Positions 35,942 through 50,024 of a DNA stretch of 64,000 nt are shown here, piece by piece. The DNA lies in the NCBI RefSeq assembly GCF_035987325.1, contig NZ_CP108488.1:4836001-4900000 (forward strand), read 5' to 3'. The notes under the pieces are model-generated. The model had not been told where the DNA came from. It worked only from the letters and a program-made list of their open reading frames with translations, and ran no database searches. A program made the translations under genes and the position numbers. The stretch's first letter is position 1; each line of letters starts with the position of its first letter. This DNA comes from Streptomyces sp. NBC_01244. GTDB taxonomy: Bacteria > Actinomycetota > Actinomycetes > Streptomycetales > Streptomycetaceae.

Positions 35942-37072
35942 GTGAAGATCCGGGTGGAGCGCGACGTACTCGCGGAGGCGGTGGCCTGGGCTGCCCGTAG
36001 CCTCCCGGCCCGGCCGCCGGTGCCCGTTCTCGCGGGCCTGCTGCTGAAGGCCGAGGAGGGCAAGCTGTCCCTCTCCGGCTTCGACTACGAGGTCTCGGCC
36101 CGGGTCTCCGTCGAGGCCGACGTCGAGGAGGACGGCACCGTCCTGGTCTCCGGCCGGCTGCTCGCCGACATCTGCCGCGCCCTGCCCAACCGTCCGGTGG
36201 AGATTTCCACAGACGGTGTACGGGCGACCGTGGTCTGCGGCTCCTCGCGATTCACACTCCACACCCTGCCTGTGGAGGAGTACCCGGCACTGCCGACGAT
36301 GCCCACCGCGACCGGCACCGTGCCCGGCGAGGTCTTCGCCTCCGCCGCCGCCCAGGTCGCCATCGCCGCGGGCCGCGACGACACGCTGCCCGTGCTGACC
36401 GGTGTCCGCATCGAGATCGAGGGCGACAAGGTCACCCTGGCCTCCACCGACCGCTACCGCTTCGCGGTCCGCGAGTTCCTGTGGAAGCCCGAGGACCCGG
36501 AGGCCTCGGCCGTGGCCCTGGTGCCCGCCAAGACCCTCCTGGACACCGCCAAGTCGCTGACCAGCGGCGACACGGTCACCATCGCGCTGTCGGGCTCCGG
36601 CCAGGGCGAGGGCCTCATCGGCTTCGAGGGCGCGGGCCGGCGCACCACCACCCGACTCCTCGAGGGCGACCTGCCGAAGTACCGCACGCTCTTCCCGACG
36701 GAGTTCAACTCCGTCGCCGTGATCGAGACCGCCCCGTTCGTCGAGGCCGTCAAGCGCGTGGCCCTCGTCGCCGAGCGCAACACCCCGGTCCGCCTCAGCT
36801 TCGAGCAGGGCGTGCTGATCCTGGAGGCCGGTTCCTCCGACGACGCACAGGCTGTGGAGCGCGTCGACGCGAAGCTGGAGGGCGACGACATCTCGATCGC
36901 CTTCAACCCGACCTTCCTGCTGGACGGCCTGAGCGCGATCGACTCGCCGGCCGCGCAGCTCAGCTTCACCACGTCCACCAAGCCGGCGCTGCTCAGCGGC
37001 CGCCCGGCGGTCGACGCCGAGGCCGACGAGGCGTACAAGTACCTGATCATGCCGGTCCGCCTCTCCGGCTGA
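35942..37072 (+). CDS. dnaN: DNA polymerase III beta sliding clamp
   Basis: Ring clamp for the replicative polymerase. 376 aa from the GTG at 35942 (VKIRVERDVLAEAVAWAARSLP), behind AGGAGG; the longer upstream frame runs through oriC and is not coding. Three clamp domains: RPPVPVLAGLLL, ...RDDTLPVLTGVRIEIEGDKVTLASTDRYRFAVREF, and the end AYKYLIMPVRLSG. It follows oriC in the standard order. Confidence 0.98.
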   Translation: MKIRVERDVLAEAVAWAARSLPARPPVPVLAGLLLKAEEGKLSLSGFDYEVSARVSVEADVEEDGTVLVSGRLLADICRALPNRPVEISTDGVRATVVCGSSRFTLHTLPVEEYPALPTMPTATGTVPGEVFASAAAQVAIAAGRDDTLPVLTGVRIEIEGDKVTLASTDRYRFAVREFLWKPEDPEASAVALVPAKTLLDTAKSLTSGDTVTIALSGSGQGEGLIGFEGAGRRTTTRLLEGDLPKYRTLFPTEFNSVAVIETAPFVEAVKRVALVAERNTPVRLSFEQGVLILEAGSSDDAQAVERVDAKLEGDDISIAFNPTFLLDGLSAIDSPAAQLSFTTSTKPALLSGRPAVDAEADEAYKYLIMPVRLSG

Positions 37073-37390
37073 TCCCGGAAACGACGCGGCAGCCCCCTCG
37101 GGCCCGGCCCCGCTTCCCGCGGACCGGGCCCGAGGGCGTTCCGCCTCCCGCCCCGCGGAGCCCCGAAGCGGCCCTGCGGCGGGCTCGTGGGGGCCCCGCA
37201 GCGGCCTCGCAGGAGTCCGTGGAGAGCCCCTACGGAGCCTCGTGCGCGGCCCGCAGCGCGCCAGGGCGCCGACACCCGGAGTGCCCGTGGCGCCGGGCGC
37301 CGCGGCCCGGCGTAGGCTCGGCACGGGGGGATGTCCCCGGGCAGGGGAGCACCCCGGCACAGACGGCCACAACGCTTAAGGAACCACCTG
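37073..37390 (+). terminator. dnaN-gnd spacer with dnaN terminator hairpin
   Basis: 318 bp without a gene. A 13-bp stem CCCTCGGGCCCGG / CCGGGCCCGAGGG (arms 37095-37107 and 37124-37136) is the likely dnaN terminator. The remainder is very GC-rich with no clear promoter; gnd expression signals lie presumably near 37300-37390 but I see no convincing -10/-35. Confidence 0.55.
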
Positions 37391-38266
37391 ATGGAGCTTG
37401 GTCTCGTCGGTCTCGGCAAGATGGGCGGCAACATGCGCGAGCGCATCCGCCGCGCCGGCCACACCGTCATCGGATACGACCGCAACCCGGACCTCGCCGA
37501 TGTCCACAGCCTGTCGGAACTTGTGGACAGCCTGCAGGCCCCCCGCGTGGTGTGGGTCATGGTCCCGGCCGGCGCGGCGACCCAGTCCACCGTGGACGAG
37601 CTCGCCGGCCTGCTCTCGCCCGGCGACATCGTCGTCGACGGCGGCAACTCCCGCTGGACCGACGACGAGAAGCACGGCGCCGAGCTGGCCGCCAAGGGCA
37701 TCGGCTTCGTGGACTGCGGAGTCTCGGGCGGCGTCTGGGGCCTGGAGAACGGCTACGCGCTGATGTACGGCGGCGACAAGGAGCACGTCGCGGCCGTCCA
37801 GCCGGTCTTCGACGCCCTCAAGCCCGAGGGTGAGTTCGGCGCCGTGCACGCCGGCAAGATCGGCGCCGGCCACTTCGCGAAGATGGTCCACAACGGCATC
37901 GAGTACGCCATGATGCAGGCCTACGCCGAGGGCTGGGAGCTCCTGGAGAAGGTCGACTCGGTCACCGACGTCCGCGAGGTGTTCCGGTCCTGGCAGGAGG
38001 GCACGGTCATCCGTTCCTGGCTGCTGGACCTGGCCGTGAACGCGCTGGACGAGGACGAGCACCTGCAGCAGCTGCGCGGCTTCGCGCAGGACTCCGGCGA
38101 GGGCCGCTGGACGGTCGAGGCCGCGATCGACAACGCCGTGCCGCTGCCCGCGATCACGGCCTCGCTCTTCGCACGGTTCGCGTCCCGCCAGGACGACTCC
38201 CCGCAGATGAAGATGATCGCCGCGCTGCGCAACCAGTTCGGCGGCCACGCGGTCGAGAAGAAGTAA
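37391..38266 (+). CDS. gnd: 6-Phosphogluconate dehydrogenase (decarboxylating), short form
   Basis: Oxidises 6-phosphogluconate to ribulose 5-phosphate and CO2. 291 aa, the short GndA/YqeC type rather than the 470-aa form; family members are often NAD-linked, but cofactor is not certain here. Rossmann start [15 protein letters not shown], substrate motif [20 protein letters not shown] and catalytic lysine segment [18 protein letters not shown]. Located between dnaN and recF as in most actinobacteria. DnaA-box-like 9-mers occur in its 5' coding part (37522-37530) and behind its stop. Confidence 0.94.
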   Translation: MELGLVGLGKMGGNMRERIRRAGHTVIGYDRNPDLADVHSLSELVDSLQAPRVVWVMVPAGAATQSTVDELAGLLSPGDIVVDGGNSRWTDDEKHGAELAAKGIGFVDCGVSGGVWGLENGYALMYGGDKEHVAAVQPVFDALKPEGEFGAVHAGKIGAGHFAKMVHNGIEYAMMQAYAEGWELLEKVDSVTDVREVFRSWQEGTVIRSWLLDLAVNALDEDEHLQQLRGFAQDSGEGRWTVEAAIDNAVPLPAITASLFARFASRQDDSPQMKMIAALRNQFGGHAVEKK

Positions 38267-38369
38267 TCCACAACCGCTCCACAGGTCCACAGGTCAACGG
38301 CTTGTAGGTCCACAGCCTGTGGAGCGGAGTACGGCAGAGCAGCAGGAAGCCGGGGGAGGTCGGCGCCAC

Positions 38370-39506
38370 ATGCACGTTTCGCATCTCTCGTTGGCCGACT
38401 TCCGCTCGTACGCCCGGGCCGAGGTTCCCCTCGACCCGGGCGTCACCGCTTTCGTGGGCCCCAACGGGCAGGGCAAGACCAATCTCGTCGAGGCGATCGG
38501 CTACCTCGCGACCCTCGGCAGCCACCGCGTCTCCGCGGACGCCCCGCTCGTGCGGATGGGCGCCGAGCGCGCCGTCATCCGGGCCGCGGTCACCCAGGGC
38601 GAGCGGCAGCAGCTCGTGGAGCTGGAGCTGAACCCGGGCCGCGCCAACCGGGCCAGGATCAACAGGTCCTCGCAGGTCAGGCCTCGGGACGTCCTGGGCA
38701 TCGTGCGCACCGTGCTGTTCGCCCCCGAGGACCTGGCCCTGGTCAAGGGCGACCCCGGGGAGCGGCGCCGCTTCCTCGACGAGCTCGTCACGGCCCGCTC
38801 GCCGCGCATGGCGGCCGTCCGCTCGGACTACGAGCGGGTGCTCAAGCAGCGCAACACCCTCCTGAAGTCGGCGGCGATGGCCCGCCGGCACGGCGGCCGC
38901 TCGATGGACCTGTCCACCCTCGACGTGTGGGACCAGCACCTGGCGCGCACGGGCGCGGAGCTGCTGGCCCACCGGCTCGACCTGCTCGCGACCCTGCTGC
39001 CGCTGGCGGACAAGGCGTACGAGCAGCTGGCGCCGGGCGGCGGACCGCTCGGCGCGGCCTACAAGTCCTCCGCGGGCGAGCAGGTGGACAGCGGCGAGGC
39101 GCGCACCCGCGAGGCGCTGTACGAGGTCCTCCTGGGCGCGCTGGCCGAGGTGCGCAAGGGCGAGATCGAGCGCGGGGTGACCCTGGTCGGCCCGCACCGC
39201 GACGACGTGGTGCTGCGCCTCGGGGAGCTGCCGGCCAAGGGGTACGCCAGCCACGGCGAGTCCTGGTCGTACGCGCTGGCCCTGCGGCTGGCCTCCTACG
39301 AGCTGCTGCGCGCGGAGGGCAGCGAGCCGGTGCTGATCCTCGACGACGTGTTCGCGGAGCTGGACGCGCGCCGCCGGGAGCGGCTGGCGGAGCTGGTGGC
39401 GCCCGGCGAGCAGGTGCTGGTGACGGCGGCGGTCGACGACGACGTGCCCGGGGTGCTGGTCGGGACCCGGTTCGCGGTGGCCGGCGGGGAGGTGACCCGG
39501 CTGTGA
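38370..39506 (+). CDS. recF: DNA replication/repair ATPase RecF
   Basis: SMC-like ATPase that helps load RecA at gaps. 378 aa from the ATG at 38370 ([14 protein letters not shown]), with GGGGGAGG upstream. Walker [20 protein letters not shown]; signature [13 protein letters not shown]; the C-terminal Walker B is [18 protein letters not shown]. The stop overlaps the next gene by GTGA, so the two are coupled. Confidence 0.97.
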   Translation: MHVSHLSLADFRSYARAEVPLDPGVTAFVGPNGQGKTNLVEAIGYLATLGSHRVSADAPLVRMGAERAVIRAAVTQGERQQLVELELNPGRANRARINRSSQVRPRDVLGIVRTVLFAPEDLALVKGDPGERRRFLDELVTARSPRMAAVRSDYERVLKQRNTLLKSAAMARRHGGRSMDLSTLDVWDQHLARTGAELLAHRLDLLATLLPLADKAYEQLAPGGGPLGAAYKSSAGEQVDSGEARTREALYEVLLGALAEVRKGEIERGVTLVGPHRDDVVLRLGELPAKGYASHGESWSYALALRLASYELLRAEGSEPVLILDDVFAELDARRRERLAELVAPGEQVLVTAAVDDDVPGVLVGTRFAVAGGEVTRL

Positions 39507-40048
39507 GCGGCAAGGAGCAGGAACCGGCCCCGCAGGACCCGCCGCGCAAGACGCCCGAGCCCTCGGGCGTGGACCTGGCACGCCAGGCCCTGGCGGCGGC
39601 GCGCGAGGCGGCGCGGGCCCGGGGCAACGCGGCGCAGAACAAGAAGGGCGGCTACCGGCCGGGCCTGCGCTCGGGCGCCCGAGCCGACGGCAGGGATCCG
39701 ATGCCGCTGATGGCGGCACTGGACCGGCTGCGCACGGAGCGCGGCTGGGAGATGCCGATGGCGGTGGCGGGCGTGATGGAGCGCTGGCCGGAGATCGTCG
39801 GCCAGGACATCGCCACCCACTGCGTGCCGGACCGGTACGAGGACCGCGAGCTGGTCGTGCGCTGCGATTCCTCGGCGTGGGCGGCGCAGCTGAAGCTGCT
39901 GGCCCCGCAGCTGGTGGCCCGGCTCAACGCGGACCTGGGGCAGGGCACCGTCCGGCTGATCAAGGTCCACGGCCCGGGCGGCGGGCCGAAACGGTACGGC
40001 CCCTGGCGGGCCCCGGGGAGCACCGGCCCGGGGGACACCTACGGGTGA
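39503..40048 (+). CDS. DUF721 (DciA-like) protein
   Basis: 181 aa, GTG start overlapping the recF stop by 4 bp. The Ala/Arg-rich N-terminus is followed by the DUF721 core [55 protein letters not shown]721 proteins between recF and gyrB are conserved in actinobacteria, and distant relatives (DciA) load the replicative helicase in bacteria without DnaC. A helicase-loading role here is an inference from family and position. Confidence 0.88.
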   Translation: MSGKEQEPAPQDPPRKTPEPSGVDLARQALAAAREAARARGNAAQNKKGGYRPGLRSGARADGRDPMPLMAALDRLRTERGWEMPMAVAGVMERWPEIVGQDIATHCVPDRYEDRELVVRCDSSAWAAQLKLLAPQLVARLNADLGQGTVRLIKVHGPGGGPKRYGPWRAPGSTGPGDTYG

Positions 40049-42668
<2,620 letters not shown>

Positions 42669-42708
42669 GTCGGCTCAGCTGACCGCCCGAAAGGACTTCT
42701 GACCAGCA

Positions 42709-45324
<2,616 letters not shown>

Positions 45325-45326
45325 GC

Positions 45327-45956
45327 GTGAGCGGAGCCACGGGCGCCGGACCGGCCAACACTGGAGCGAACGGTGCCCGTGGCCCCGCCGCGGACTCCCA
45401 GGGGGGAACCGTGACGGACACCCGAGGGCCGCAGCCGCCTCAGTCGCCTCAGGCGCAGGCCGGCCCTCAGCCGCCGTACCAGCCGCCGCAGGCGTACTCG
45501 GTGCCCCAGGGCCCCGGGACGCCGCGGGGGGCGGGCGATCCCGGTGCGCAGCGCAAGCCGCGCACGGGGGCCCGTATGGCACCCAGGACGCGCAAGGCGC
45601 GGCTCAGGGTGGCCAAGGCCGACCCCTGGTCGGTGATGAAGGTCAGCTTCCTGCTGTCGATCGCGCTGGGCGTCTGCACGATCGTGGCGTCGGTGGTGCT
45701 GTGGATGGTCATGGACGCCATGGGCATCTTCTCCAGCGTCGGCGGCACGATCAGCGAGGCGACCGGCTCGAACGAGAGCAACGGCTTCGACCTCCAGAGC
45801 TTCCTGTCGCTGCCGCGCGTTCTGATCTTCACGTCGGTGATCTCGGTCATCGACGTGGTGCTCATGACGGCGCTGGCGACCCTGGGCGCGTTCATCTACA
45901 ACCTGTCGGCGGGCTTCGTCGGCGGTGTGGAGCTGACGCTCGCCGAGGACGAGTAG
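45327..45956 (+). CDS. DUF3566 membrane protein
   Basis: 209 aa, GTG start 2 bp after gyrA with GAGGAG before it, so it belongs to the gyrBA operon. Residues 1-95 are Pro/Gly/Gln-rich and disordered. The DUF3566 core reads RKARLRVAKADPWSVMKVSFLLSIALGVCTIVASVVLWMV...VLMTALATLGAFIYNLSAGFVGGVELTLAEDE, with two membrane helices. A conserved gyrA neighbour in actinobacteria; molecular role unknown. Confidence 0.9.
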   Translation: MSGATGAGPANTGANGARGPAADSQGGTVTDTRGPQPPQSPQAQAGPQPPYQPPQAYSVPQGPGTPRGAGDPGAQRKPRTGARMAPRTRKARLRVAKADPWSVMKVSFLLSIALGVCTIVASVVLWMVMDAMGIFSSVGGTISEATGSNESNGFDLQSFLSLPRVLIFTSVISVIDVVLMTALATLGAFIYNLSAGFVGGVELTLAEDE

Positions 45957-46008
45957 GCCTCCGAGGACGGGGCGGATGACCTGCGCAGACGGGTCGCCGC
46001 TATCGATT

Positions 46009-46037
46009 TTGGAGTCACCGGGTCTGTGCGCTAACCT
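46009..46037 (+). promoter_or_regulatory. Promoter of tRNA-Ile
   Basis: TTGGAG (46009-46014), 17 bp, TAACCT (46032-46037), 25 bp before the tRNA. Confidence 0.6.
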
Positions 46038-46062
46038 TCAGAAGTCAGCGCGCAGCGCGGAT

Positions 46063-46136
46063 GGGGCTATAGCTCAGTTGGTTAGAGCGCATCCCTGATA
46101 AGGATGAGGCCACAGGTTCAAATCCTGTTAGCCCCA
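46063..46136 (+). tRNA. tRNA-Ile (anticodon GAT)
   Basis: 74 nt. Acceptor GGGGCTA / TAGCCCC, D-loop AGCTCAGTTGGTTAGAGC, anticodon arm CATCC-CTGATAA-GGATG with GAT in the loop, T-arm CAGG-TTCAAAT-CCTG. Discriminator A; no CCA is encoded. Confidence 0.97.
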
Positions 46137-46145
46137 CAGTGTCGA

Positions 46146-46174
46146 AGACCCTCAGGCCCATGGCCTGGGGGTCT
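46146..46174 (+). terminator. Terminator of tRNA-Ile
   Basis: 13-bp stem AGACCCTCAGGCC / GGCCTGGGGGTCT with one G-U pair and a CAT loop, followed by TTGTCGTT; 10 bp behind the tRNA. Confidence 0.75.
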
Positions 46175-46281
46175 TTGTCGTTGGGCCAGTTGGTGCAGTG
46201 GTAGGTCACCGATCGGTATCGGTCGGTGTGTATTGTTGGGCGCCAGAAGTCCCCTACGTCAACGAAAGACGAGGTCGCGCG

Positions 46282-46416
46282 GTGAAGAAGCTGCTCCTGG
46301 TCGCACTGGCCGCCATCGGCGGGCTCCTCGTGTACCGCCAGATCCAGGCGGACCGCGCAGAGCAGGACCTGTGGACGGAGGCAACCGACTCCGTGCCTTC
46401 TGGTTCCGGTGTGTGA
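46282..46416 (+). CDS. DLW-39-type mini membrane protein
   Basis: 44 aa, GTG start at 46282 (VKKLLLVALAAIGGLLVYRQIQADRAEQDLWTEATDSV). One N-terminal membrane helix and the conserved AEQDLW motif that names the DLW-39 family, which sits downstream of gyrA in many actinobacteria. Function unknown. A hairpin follows directly. Confidence 0.8.
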   Translation: MKKLLLVALAAIGGLLVYRQIQADRAEQDLWTEATDSVPSGSGV

Positions 46417-46435
46417 GACCCGAGGTTGATCCCAG

Positions 46436-46463
46436 AGCCCCGACTGCCGCTGCGGTCGGGGCT
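46436..46463 (+). terminator. Terminator of the DLW-39 gene
   Basis: Stem AGCCCCGACTGC / GCGGTCGGGGCT (one T-G pair) with a 4-nt loop, followed by TTTGTG. Confidence 0.75.
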
Positions 46464-46540
46464 TTGTGCTGCTCTGTGACGAAATATTGCGATATGCAAA
46501 GAACGTGCTTGCGTTGGCAAACTCGGGGTGGGTGCGTGTG

Positions 46541-47860
46541 ATGGGTGGGGTACGTCGGGTACGGACGGCCGCCGCGGCGGCCCTGGCCGCCCTCGGTCTG
46601 GTCGCGGCCCTGCCGGGGGCCGCGGACGCGGACACGGCCCCGCAGCCGGTGCCCGCCTACCGGGGCGCGGACGGGGCGCAGGCGGTCACGGGCAAGCCCT
46701 CCACGGCGGGGGCACCGGAGTTGAAGGCCGGCTCGGTCTACAAGGACTCGATGGCGCCGGGGGAGCGGTACTACCGGCTCTACCTCGACGACCGTTCGAC
46801 CGTGTACGTGTCCGCCGTGCTCCAGCCCCCGGGCGGCGCCAAGGTCAGCTACAGCGACGGCCTGGAAGTGAACGTCCTCGACATCGAGAACCACGGCTGC
46901 CTGGGCAGCCCGGGTCGGGCGTCCTTCGGCTACGACCCCGCCCCCCTCAGCGCCGTGGGGGCCCGGATCCTGAAGGAGGACGCCGAGTGCCAGGGGGTCG
47001 GCACCTACTACGTCAAGGTCACGCGCGAGATGGGCAAGGGCGGGGACCCGGCGCAATGGCCCCTGGAGCTGCGGGTCCAGCGCGAGCCGAAACCCGGTGG
47101 CGCCGCCGGGCCCACCTCCGCCCCGAGCGTCTGGCCCTCCGCCTCCCCGACCCTGCCGGGCAGCGATGCGGCGGCCCGCTCCGGCGGGACCGGCTTCAAC
47201 GACGCGCGGGCCCTGGACACCGGGGTCTGGAGCGACGAGCTGCGGCCGGGGCAGACCCGCTTCTACCGGGTGCCGCTCGACTGGGGACAGCAGTTGGGCC
47301 TCGCCGCCGAACTCTCCGCGGGCAAGCCGACGAAGGACTCCGGGTACGCCTCGCCGGGGCTCTCCGTCTCGCTGTACAGCCCCTACCGGTCGCTGATCGA
47401 CGCCGAGGACACCTCCTACGACGGGAAGCAGGCGGGGCTCACCCTGCCGCGGACCGCGCCGGTGGCCTACGAGAACCGCTTCGCCTCCGACCGGAAGGTC
47501 GGGGCGGTCCGGGTGGCCGGCTGGTACTACGTCGCGGTGACCATGGCGGGGAAGGTCGGGGAGTTCACCCAGGAAGCGGTGCCCGTCCCGTTGACCCTGC
47601 GCACGCAGATCATCGGCACACCGGGCAAGGCCCCGGCCTACGCGGAGGACCTCGCGGCCGCCGGGTTCGGAGTGGGCACCGAGGACCGTACGGCGGCCAA
47701 GGAGGGCACCACGGCCGTGGAGGCCGATGCCGCCGCCGCGAACCGGTCGGTGATGCGGGTGGTCGCGGGCGCCGGCTTCGGTACGGGGACGCTGCTGCTG
47801 CTCGTCCTGGGCGGCTGGATCCTGCTGGCCCGGCGGCGGACCCCCCGGGACAGGCCCTGA
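46541..47860 (+). CDS. Secreted, C-terminally anchored protein of unknown function
   Basis: 439 aa from the ATG at 46541 (MGGVRRVRTAAAAALAALGLVAALPGAADADT), a signal peptide with cleavage near ADA. Two related extracellular segments (SVYKDSMAPGERYYRLYLDDRSTVYVSAVL and VWSDELRPGQTRFYRVPLDWGQQLGLAAEL) look like repeated beta domains of pre-peptidase/peptidase-C-terminal type, separated by a Pro/Ser linker. A C-terminal helix (FGTGTLLLLVLGGWILLARR) and basic tail anchor it. It is convergent with the kinase gene. Function not recognised. Confidence 0.75.
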   Translation: MGGVRRVRTAAAAALAALGLVAALPGAADADTAPQPVPAYRGADGAQAVTGKPSTAGAPELKAGSVYKDSMAPGERYYRLYLDDRSTVYVSAVLQPPGGAKVSYSDGLEVNVLDIENHGCLGSPGRASFGYDPAPLSAVGARILKEDAECQGVGTYYVKVTREMGKGGDPAQWPLELRVQREPKPGGAAGPTSAPSVWPSASPTLPGSDAAARSGGTGFNDARALDTGVWSDELRPGQTRFYRVPLDWGQQLGLAAELSAGKPTKDSGYASPGLSVSLYSPYRSLIDAEDTSYDGKQAGLTLPRTAPVAYENRFASDRKVGAVRVAGWYYVAVTMAGKVGEFTQEAVPVPLTLRTQIIGTPGKAPAYAEDLAAAGFGVGTEDRTAAKEGTTAVEADAAAANRSVMRVVAGAGFGTGTLLLLVLGGWILLARRRTPRDRP

Positions 47861-47875
47861 CAGGTCCTGGGGGCC

Positions 47876-49111
47876 CTAGAGCTGGGTCAGGGCCCAGATC
47901 CCGACGGCGAAGCACAGTACGGCGGCGAGCAGGATTCCGGCGGTCACCTTCGCGGGCGGGGGCGCGAGCGCGGTCGTACGGGGTACGGCGGGCGCGGCCG
48001 GAGGCGTGGGCTGCTGGTGCTGGTGCTGGTACGGGGCCGTCGGCGTCGGCGCCTGCGGTGTCTGCGGTGCCGGGGCGGTGGCGAGGAGGGGCGGCGGGAG
48101 GTGGAAGCTGCCCGTCTCCGAGGGCCCGAAGACCCCGAGGGGAGCGGTGACGGGTGCGGGGGCACCGGGGGGCTGCGCGGGCACGGTGGGCGGGGCCGTC
48201 GGCGGGGTCTCGTACGCGGGTTCCCGGAGCGTGCGGGGCGTGAACCCGGCGGGCACCGGGCCCAGTTGGTCGAACACCTCGACCACCCCGGCCGAATCCC
48301 CGTCCGGGCCGGGCGGGGGCAGGAGTTCCACGGCCTCGGCGAGGGCCCTGCGCGCCCCGGTGGCGGTCTGGAACCTGCTCCGGGGGTCCGGCTGGAGCAG
48401 CGCCGCCAGGACGTCCCACAGCGGCGCGGGAACGCCCTCGGGAGCAGCGGGGGTGCCGTGGGTGAAGAACTGCTCCACGAGGGCCTGGTAGTCGGGCCTC
48501 GTGCCCTGGAGCAGGTAGAGGCCCACCAGTCCGACGGCGAACAGGTCGGCGGTGAAGTCCGGCTCGGCGCCGAGGAGTTGTTCGGGCGCGAGATAACCCG
48601 GCGTACCGACCAGGAAGGCGGTCTCGGTCAGCCGGGGCTCGCCCTTGCGCATGGCGATGCCGAAGTCGGACAGCCGCAGGTGCGGCCGCCCGGTTCCGGT
48701 GGCCTCCATCAGGATGTTGGCCGGTTTGACGTCGCGGTGGATGACACCCTCCGCGTGCACCGCCGCCAGCCCCGACAGGAGCTGGTCGAGCAGTGTGCAG
48801 ACGAACCGGGGCGGCAGGGCCCCGTAGTCCCCGATCACATGGGCGAGGGAACCGCCGGCGACGAGGTCCATGGTGAAGAGGACCTTGTCGTCGTCCGCCG
48901 CCCAGCTGGCCGGGGCCAGTACGTGCGGGTGATCGATCCGCAGCGCCTGCTCGCGGACGAATCGCAGCAGGGTGTGGGCATCGCTCTGCAGGAGGACCTT
49001 CGCTGCGACGTAGCGGCGGCGCCGGTGGTCCCAGGCACGCCATACGGCGCCGGCGCCGCCACGTCCGATCGGGTCGATCAGTTCGTACCGGCCGGCGAAG
49101 ATCTCACCCAT
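47876..49111 (-). CDS. Hanks-type Ser/Thr protein kinase with C-terminal membrane anchor
   Basis: 411 aa. Kinase domain 1-270: GRYELIDPIGRGGAGAVWRAWD (Gly loop), YVAAKVLL (Lys), GVIHRDVKPANILM (HRD), LRLSDFGIAM (DFG), GTPGYLAPEQL. All catalytic residues are present. A Pro/Ala-rich linker (270-385) follows, then a terminal membrane helix ILLAAVLCFAVGIWALTQL with almost nothing outside, so no external sensor domain. Targets unknown. Ends 15 bp from the convergent secreted-protein gene. Confidence 0.93.
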   Translation of the reverse strand: MGEIFAGRYELIDPIGRGGAGAVWRAWDHRRRRYVAAKVLLQSDAHTLLRFVREQALRIDHPHVLAPASWAADDDKVLFTMDLVAGGSLAHVIGDYGALPPRFVCTLLDQLLSGLAAVHAEGVIHRDVKPANILMEATGTGRPHLRLSDFGIAMRKGEPRLTETAFLVGTPGYLAPEQLLGAEPDFTADLFAVGLVGLYLLQGTRPDYQALVEQFFTHGTPAAPEGVPAPLWDVLAALLQPDPRSRFQTATGARRALAEAVELLPPPGPDGDSAGVVEVFDQLGPVPAGFTPRTLREPAYETPPTAPPTVPAQPPGAPAPVTAPLGVFGPSETGSFHLPPPLLATAPAPQTPQAPTPTAPYQHQHQQPTPPAAPAVPRTTALAPPPAKVTAGILLAAVLCFAVGIWALTQL

Positions 49112-49170
49112 TGCTGCGCCCGTCCCCCGTCGTCAGCTGTGTCCGTCGCGTGCGTCGCGTGCGTCGCGTG

Positions 49171-49722
49171 TCAGTTCTGGTGCGCTTCGTAGTGCGCGAC
49201 GGCGTCGGAGGTGCGGCCCGCTCCGTACACCCGGAGGAACTCTGCCAGTTCCGGGTGGGTCGGGGCGAGGGTGTCCGCCGCGTCGATGATGTCGCCGGCC
49301 GCGGAGACCGAGCGCAGCAGCGACTGGATCTCGCGTACGACGCGCTTGACGGTGGGTGCGCCGGAACCTGTGGCGGCCTGGCTGGTGCTGTTGCTGAGGA
49401 CGGAACCTCCCTGGGTCTTCTTGATCTCGTCCATCCGGTCGGTGGCCTCGCCCGCGCTGACACTCCCGTCGGCCACCTGGCCGGCGAGATCCTGGAGCGC
49501 CTGGACCCGCTGGACCACGGCGGGGTTGCCGATCTTGGCTCGCTGGCCGCTCATCAGCTGGGACAGCATCGGTGCCGACAGCCCGAGGACGGCAGCGAGG
49601 CGGGCCTGGTTCAAGCCGAGGTCATCTATGAGCCGGCGGAACAGCGCGCCGAGCGGCTCCCCGTACCAACTCCGCTGGAGTTCCCTGGCTCTGGCGGTCG
49701 CCTCTTGCTGTACTGCGTCCAC
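49171..49722 (-). CDS. XRE-type helix-turn-helix DNA-binding protein
   Basis: 183 aa from the GTG at 49722 (VDAVQQEATARARELQRSW), which has GGGGAG eight bases upstream. HTH: LGLNQARLAAVLGLSAPMLSQLMSGQRAKIGNPAVVQRVQAL. The C-terminal half is helical (VKRVVREIQSLLRSVSAAGDIIDAADTL...LAEFLRVYGAGRTSDAV). It lies 59 bp upstream of the kinase gene on the same strand. Likely a conserved streptomycete regulator; target unknown. Confidence 0.82.
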   Translation of the reverse strand: MDAVQQEATARARELQRSWYGEPLGALFRRLIDDLGLNQARLAAVLGLSAPMLSQLMSGQRAKIGNPAVVQRVQALQDLAGQVADGSVSAGEATDRMDEIKKTQGGSVLSNSTSQAATGSGAPTVKRVVREIQSLLRSVSAAGDIIDAADTLAPTHPELAEFLRVYGAGRTSDAVAHYEAHQN

Positions 49723-49881
49723 TCTTACTACTCCCCTTCGCTGGTGCGAACCTCGCGTGCATCTTACGGAGCGTGGTCGCGGGGCGGGAGTCCCTATCAT
49801 TTTGCGGGATGAGGGGGTACACCCGGTACTCTGTCCTACGGAACGGTCACTCGCTCGCGGGGGATCGGCACGTCCACATTC

Positions 49882-49954
49882 GGGGCCTTAGCTCAGTTGG
49901 TAGAGCGCTGCCTTTGCAAGGCAGATGTCAGGAGTTCGAATCTCCTAGGCTCCA
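49882..49954 (+). tRNA. tRNA-Ala (anticodon TGC)
   Basis: 73 nt. Acceptor GGGGCCT / AGGCTCC with the G3-T70 wobble that identifies alanine tRNAs; anticodon arm CTGCC-TTTGCAA-GGCAG, anticodon TGC; T-arm GGAG-TTCGAAT-CTCC. Discriminator A; no CCA encoded. Confidence 0.97.
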
Positions 49955-49962
49955 CCGTGCAC

Positions 49963-50004
49963 AAAGGTCCCCTGACCTGCGAAAACGCAGGTCAGGGGAC
50001 CTTT
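49963..50004. terminator. Strong terminator between tRNA-Ala and the TPR regulator
   Basis: Perfect 19-bp stem AAAGGTCCCCTGACCTGCG / CGCAGGTCAGGGGACCTTT with an AAAA loop and T tract (50002-50006). It serves the tRNA on the plus strand and, being symmetric (A tract on the other side), the minus-strand regulator as well. Confidence 0.9.
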
Positions 50005-50024
50005 TTGCTGCCCTGGGGGACCGG

